Shown piece after piece: positions 58,791 through 64,000 of a stretch of DNA of 64,000 bases. A program made the position numbers and the translations under genes. The notes under the pieces are model-generated. The model saw nothing but the letters and a program-made list of their open reading frames with translations, was not told the origin of the DNA and made no database searches. Location: contig CM061921.1 of the NCBI GenBank assembly GCA_031002005.1, positions 147,221,283 through 147,285,282 of the forward strand, read 5' to 3'. Numbering within the stretch: the first letter of the stretch is position 1; each line of letters begins with the position of its first letter. This DNA comes from Vandiemenella viatica (lineage: Eukaryota; Arthropoda; Insecta; Orthoptera; Morabidae).

Positions 58791-59028
58791 TGCACCATGA
58801 AGATCGCAGAGCGCCGGCGTGCGCATGTAGCCGTTGCGCATGAGCAGAAGCGTCGCTCGATGCTAGCCACGCGGTGGAGCTGTCAAGCTAAGTTTAGGCC
58901 GTAGTCTCCCGGCGCCGCTCCCTTACGCAATTTCGCAGCCGGCTAGCATGGCCGTCCACGCGCTGCCGCTATTTCTGGACTCTATGTGACTGCTGTCAGT
59001 GCGTCGCCAGCCGACGGATCACGCAGAC

Positions 59029-59104
59029 ATGCAGTGGAGGAGGAAACAGAGGGTGCTGTACGTGATTGGATCGGCCAACCACGCCCTGCTCATCAAGCAG
59101 TACA
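59029..59104 (+). CDS. Candidate first coding exon of an unidentified gene
   Basis: ATG at 59029 follows an in-frame TGA at 58987-58989. It opens a frame reading MQWRRKQRVLYVIGSANHAL and a few more residues, up to a strong donor ACA|GTAAGT at 59104/59105. The surrounding 58850-59100 is GC- and CpG-rich in an otherwise AT-rich window, as at some insect promoters. No protein family is recognised, and no second exon can be confirmed in this window. SINE material lies just upstream, so the patch could instead belong to a repeat. Confidence 0.3.
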
Positions 59105-59110
59105 GTAAGT

Positions 59111-60569
59111 CCGCCAGCTATTCCTGGCTTCCCCCATCCTGCCTCATCCGTCTTGCCATTTACAACACACACACTTCCAAATTTTGTAGTTATACTATTA
59201 ATACCTCAAGTGTTGTCACTGGAAGTATATTTATCACATAACTTTCTTCTTTGCAACGAATTATAAACGCTGTTGACCAACAAAATCGGCAAGAACGCTG
59301 TCTTCTCTACATTTTTATCACGTACCAGCTCCCCAAACCGGCTCGACAGATTTAGCAGCTACATCCGAAGTGTTAATACACGCATACTTCACACAGTTAT
59401 CTACTCACCGTGGCGAAAGTGCAAGAGCATGATCCGTTCTGGGTAGTCGCGTATAGCAACACGTAACTCAAGAAGTCACGTGGTCTCCATCCACCAATGA
59501 GCTTGCTTACGGAGTGTATCCTGGCTGTAATGGCTGCAGTTTCCTGTTTACCAGATTTTCTTTGTGTATATTCGCGATTTTCTTTTGAATGTATTAATGA
59601 CACAATGAATTACCAACTATAATAAATCATCCTAGCAGATTAGATCCCTACTATAGTACATGCATCACATGCACTATTAGTTCAATTAATACAGCTAGTC
59701 GTCAATTAGTTCTTATTTAAATTTTGCGCATAGACTTCAAAGCCATGCGATCCTTTTCTTTTTAATTCGGGCTTTTGAAACAGATTCCATTACGGTTTCC
59801 CGACATTTAATGTTAGAATTACGATGAATGAAAATTTAGCGACTGGGTTTTCCGTATTTTTATTTATCTTTAGCAGTCAGTCTCCTAGTTTAAACTGATT
59901 TTTTTTTTTTTTACTTTCACAATAATACTCAAAGAATATTACCAAGTGACGGTCAACCAAGACAGATCAGTTTCCCTAAAATAAAACTCCTCACGGACCA
60001 AGCTGTAGGAACCATGAGTTGTGTATTTGCGTGCCTGTATTCAGCAAGTGACGTCATATTTTAACTTTTGCGTGGAGTACCTAAATCGGAAAGAAATACA
60101 AATGAATTTACCAAGTTCATGCTTAACCTGACATTTAATTTTAAATTGAACATTATTTACAAGCCTTGAAGAAAAACCACATGGCTAACCCCTGAACCGA
60201 TGTTAGCGTGATACAAATGTAATTGATATTAACTTTTAAAATAAGAATTACTAACACTGATCAACAACAACAAACTTTCGGTGGATATCTGGGTATCCAA
60301 CGTGTGTTATAAGACAATTGAGACATGCTGATTCAGAATATGCAAACCGTTTCTCTATCACCAACCTTTCTTGAGAGATAAGACATTAACCAATTTTATA
60401 TGTTTAACTTAGTATCACGGCAAACAACTTGCAGACAGAAGTTTCAGAAGAGCAGTTATTACTTCCTGTAGTACTAATGAACACATACAATATAGGTCAA
60501 TCTAGTTGTAAGTATAATACTTACATAAAACACATTCATATAAAATAAACATCCATATTTTACAGTGAG
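59111..60569. other. No recognised feature
   Basis: AT-rich, compatible with intron or intergenic DNA. Confidence 0.4.
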
Positions 60570-61306
60570 TTCGGTTTCATTTTCTTGGCTATAGACTTGC
60601 GTTTGTGCTGAGCATTTGGCATTTCTGCTGAAACTTCCAGCAGTAATCTGCCAACATTGCTGCACTCCATCAGCCCTGATAGCGTGACTCCATCACTGAG
60701 ATGTCCTGATGAAACCGTTCACCACGTTCGTCGCTGACAGAACCTAGGTTCTCGGGAAAGAAATCGAGGAGCCGAGGAGATGAATTTTGAGGCACATGTT
60801 GCAATCCAACAGGCTGTATGCACTAATGCACTTCTGCACAACATTCACACAGTCAGGAGACTTATAATATCCAAGGAAACTGGCTACAACTAATTTGAAT
60901 GCCATCCATGCATCTCTTTCAGTATCACCAACTAAGTCTTCTAAATGGCGGTCAGCAATTATCTTTCTTATTTGTGGACACACCTTCTTTCTCTTTTGCA
61001 TAACTCAACTCCGGAAACTTGTTGCACAGGTACCGAAAAGCATCCGAGTTATCTAGTGCCTTCACGAAGTTCTTCATGAGCCCCCACTTTATACGAAGTG
61101 GAGTCGTGATAACTTTGTCACGGTCAGCCGCGTAAGTTGCACGCACGTCTCATACAGATGTACTGCAGTGCCCACGACTTACCACTATCCACCTTCGAAT
61201 CAAAGTATGTTTCATATGCTCTATTCAGAAACTGTGTAAAAGCCTTCCGATGGGGTTTGTCTGTCAGATAGCCGCACACATAGCAAAACATATCTGGTGA
61301 ATTCAT
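60570..61306 (-). pseudogene. Broken copy of a multi-copy arthropod protein family of unknown function
   Basis: The N-terminal piece starts MNSPDMFCYVCGYLTD with a CxxC pair at residues 8 and 11. It runs to ACNLRG, where the family normally continues for several hundred residues. Here it jumps to the C-terminal part: TTPLRIKWGLMKNFVKALDN, KFPELSYAKEKEGV, PQIRKIIADRHLEDL, CNMCLKIH. After a frameshift come ENLGSVSDERGERFHQDI and MESRYQG, a TGA, then MLADYCWK. So the middle is deleted, and at least two frameshifts and a stop follow. I recall this family as a repeated, often transposon-associated protein in insects. The name and function are not known to me. Confidence 0.65.
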
Positions 61307-62679
61307 GCAACCTCTCTACGCCATTTTATTTCCCAGAAAATAAAAAATAAACAAATTAAATAATAGTGCTGTGGTCTCAAATATTTCAGTGTGTTATGTA
61401 AAGTGTAACTTTATTGAAAAAAAACGAAAACACAAATTGAGTTGCCTTACAAATAACGAAAACCGACGAAATCAATTCGACAAAAGGTGTACCATATAAA
61501 TATGTATTTTTTATATATCTTCGAAACCTGGCGTGACACAGCAGAATGGTTTTCAGATTTGAGATCAGCACGAAAAACTGCATTGTAAAATGTAAACATG
61601 ATGTTGGATATCTACAGCTTGCTGGTATGTTCAATTGATCTTCATCGAATCGTGAAGTATAACTACAAAACATCAACACTGAATTCTACAAGAACAAGAA
61701 AATGAAACATCAAATGTATTACGCAAGAGAACAAAGCCGATATCGCCAATGACTAACTTCGTAGAGTTTACAGCAAGCATTTGTCGCTCTACAGTTATTG
61801 GAAGATTAACTTCAGTTAGCAGATTTATCATTCTTCAGTAATTCATCTCTAATTGGTTATTGGACGCCATTACATCTGATCGAATATCGCGTGTGAACAC
61901 AATTAAACGGAAATAAAAGTATTTCAGTTTCAAATTAATGGGGATTTGACGGCAATACCCTCATTTCAATTTGAGCAGCACACACAATCATATGAAAAGG
62001 TATCTGTTCAAAGCAATGAAACTTGAATTTAAGAAACACAGTACATTTACGTAAGCTTGTGCTATATAGTTGGTCGTGATCAGTCTCTAACTCAAGTCGT
62101 TATAGAGCAGAGTATGACTTGTCAAGGAACATACGTGGTAGTTTCAATTAATCTCGTTGTTTGTTTTCGTTAGTATTTCTGATGGCTTGTACGAGCGGTA
62201 AGAGCCTTACCGAGACATTGCGACGCTTCGCGTGTGATGTCACTGGGATACCTGGACATCGACCCCGCATTGTGGAACCCCACAAGACCAACCCAGGTTT
62301 CCAAGAAAGAATATCATCCGTTTCTTCTAAGATTCCTAAGGAAACCTCTGTTTTATCCTTGTTGGCTGTCTATCACACTCATTCGCATAGCAATGGCCTC
62401 ATTCACGGCGGCAAACATACTGTAACTTATACACTTAATGTTTTCGCACTGAACAACATTCCTTTCCTAGAGTCAAGGTCCGGCCCTATGTCTGGTGCAT
62501 CATGTGGACAAGAGAATTGTCTGCCATAATAGGACCGCACCTGGTCTGACGAGGAAGCTACAAAAAGTTTTTGCCCCCTCCCGTCCGGCGCTCACACTAA
62601 AGTGTTACACTGCAAGGTATAGGTAAATAGAATAGTTTCTCCAGTAAAATTTTTGTGTAAATAGTGGCCTATTTCGCCT
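61307..62679. other. No recognised gene
   Basis: A 122-codon plus-strand frame at 62161-62529 has no family resemblance and may be chance. Confidence 0.35.
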
Positions 62680-62955
62680 TTTTGTGTGGGGGGCCTTTTT
62701 TGTGTGGGGGGCCTTTTTTGTGTGGGGGGCCTTTTTTGTGTGTGGGGCCTTTTTTGTGTGGTGGGGCCTTTTTTGTGGGGGGGGCCTTTTTTTTGTGGGG
62801 GGCCTTTTTTGGGGGCCTTTTTCTGGGGGGCCTTTTTCTGGGGGCCTTTTTTGTGTGGGGGGCCTTTTTTTGTGGGGGGCCTTTTTTGTGTGGGGGGCCT
62901 TTTTGTGGGGGGGGCCTTTTTTTGGGGGGCCTTTTTTTTGGGGGGCCTTTTAAAA
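62680..62955 (+). repeat. G-rich minisatellite, about 16 units
   Basis: The unit is roughly TGTGGGGGGCCTTTTT, 12-19 bp, varying in G- and T-run length. Open frames through it on both strands give only low-complexity Gly/Phe or Lys/Pro text. The G-runs of four to nine could form quadruplexes. Confidence 0.95.
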
Positions 62956-63104
62956 CCAGGAGTACAAGACTGACAGAAAATAGAAATAAAATCGGCCAAG
63001 GTCTATATTAAACAACTGATATCTCAATCATCCAGTGATCCAGGCTTGACGACTGCCCTGGAGGGAGTTACTATGCCTTCCCCAATAATTGTGTGGTCGT
63101 AATG

Positions 63105-63375
63105 ACCTAGTGACAGGGTTTCTATTGGCTGCTCATTCCGCTTCTGTCGTAGCCGCCTTAAACTAACCCGGCAATCCTACCGGGTACGAGGGCCCTACAG
63201 TTTAATGTTGAATCTGTACCACGAACACGTTCTGGCGTACTTCACATTACACAGCAAGCTGTGCCAGAAGTAAACGTCGTGTTAAGTGCCTATGAAAAAC
63301 CCTGTCGAGACAGATTCGCATCGGTGACCTTTCGCTCCTCTGTCAGACACCTTTACCACTGAGCCACCAGACCAC
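63105..63375 (+). mobile_element. SINE-like repeat 5, copy 3, with tRNA-like end
   Basis: Starts GACCTAGTGACAGGGTTTC. The right end on the minus strand is tRNA-like: GGTGGCTCAGTGGTAAAGG (A box) and ACCGATGCGAATCTG (decayed B box). If that is the head, the element is transcribed on the minus strand and the other copies here are truncated. Confidence 0.6.
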
Positions 63376-63512
63376 TCCCCCAGTGATAGGAGTGTGTCAC
63401 TGTTTTATATGGATGACTGTGATGTACGTTGTTTGCGTTGTGATTGGAAGATGAAGGACGGAAGATGGTGAAAGCCGGCGCCGGTTCGTTCAGGGCTACT
63501 CTTCTGAAATAC

Positions 63513-63742
63513 CTTTTTTTTACTTATGGCTTTACGCTTCGTCGACGTGGAGATCACCAGAGGCGGGAAAGGACTAGGGACAATGAACGGGAAGGAATTC
63601 GACCATGGCTCTTTGAAGGAAGCATCCCGGCAATCGCCTAGAGTGATTTGGGAAACCATGGAAAACCCAAATCCGGATGCGAACCACCGTCCTCCCGAAT
63701 TCGAGGCCAGAGCGTTAATTGCTCACCCACCACGCTCGGTTT
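63513..63742 (-). mobile_element. SINE1 copy
   Basis: T-run at 63513-63521, tail GGCTTTACGCTTCGTCGACG and head ending CCACCACGCTCGGT. The stretch from GGCCGG through the B box is deleted, as in the copy at 58140. Confidence 0.85.
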
Positions 63743-63841
63743 CCAAAAGACGCCAAGCTGCTTATCCCTATCGGACAGTCTAATCACTATCAATACTGTC
63801 GTATGCTCTTACTCCATACGAACTACAGATAGGTTTGAGAT

Positions 63842-64000
63842 TTAACTAGGACTTTGGTGCTCAATCTGGTGATCAGGAATATGCACCACCATCTCTTCAA
63901 CACTGGACTGGGATAAATCGTAATCAGGATCTGATGCTGACACTGGGATAGCCCAGCGGCGGACAGCATTACGGAACTGCAACCACCAGACATTAGCCTG
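63842..64000 (-). CDS. Partial 3' end of an unidentified protein-coding sequence
   Basis: On the minus strand an open frame enters from the right edge and runs 52 codons to a TAA at 63842-63844. It reads QANVWWLQFRNAVRRWAIPV, then an acidic, serine-rich stretch SASDPDYDLSQSSVEEMVVH, and ends HQSPS. Composition is protein-like, GC is higher than in the neighbouring DNA, and no SINE or LINE motif overlaps. I do not recognise the family. It could be the last exon of a host gene or the end of an element's open reading frame. It has no start in this window. Confidence 0.5.
   Translation of the reverse strand, partial: QANVWWLQFRNAVRRWAIPVSASDPDYDLSQSSVEEMVVHIPDHQIEHQSPS

Noticed and set aside
62592..63011. 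Lys/Pro-rich or Gly/Phe-rich frames of up to 135 codons
   Set aside because: They are translations of a G/T-rich minisatellite, not proteins.

Overview
The window looks like intergenic or intronic DNA from a large, repeat-rich insect genome. It is AT-rich, has no operons or bacterial features, and almost every recognisable object is a transposable element or a relic of one. Insect-type Tc1 transposase, several decayed non-LTR reverse transcriptases and a dominant tRNA-derived SINE family point to an insect. The SINE core resembles, from memory, SINEs of Polyneoptera (Orthoptera, Phasmatodea, Blattodea). The species cannot be fixed from the sequence.

Layout. 0-2.2 kb: a Harbinger-like MITE and a complete Tc1-like transposon with an uninterrupted 340-codon transposase and perfect 34-bp terminal inverted repeats. 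2.2-9 kb: decayed LINE pieces, two SINEs with an alternative tail, a second MITE family and a repeat holding a 552-bp tandem duplication. 9-28 kb: many SINE copies, two large palindromes, and a dead Tc1 element interrupted by a MITE at a 3-bp TTA target. 28-38 kb: a hAT-type MITE with a perfect 8-bp target duplication and a long decayed LINE. 39.4-40.5 kb: a MITE-family copy swollen by about 20 tandem 40-bp units. 41-58 kb: more MITEs, SINEs and LINE fragments, including a SINE inserted in a LINE. 58.7-64 kb: a GC-rich patch with a candidate first exon, a broken copy of a multi-copy arthropod protein family, a G-rich minisatellite, and at the right edge an open frame on the minus strand that may be the 3' end of a real gene.

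The elements act as nested layers more than as a pathway. Tc1 and hAT elements and their MITEs move by transposase; the SINEs depend on LINE reverse transcriptase; nested insertions give relative ages. The Tc1 at 802-2229 is the only element here that could encode its own working enzyme.

I found no CRISPR array, no convincing functional tRNA or rRNA gene, and no new multi-gene system. Most short open frames in the window are chance frames or frames through repeats.
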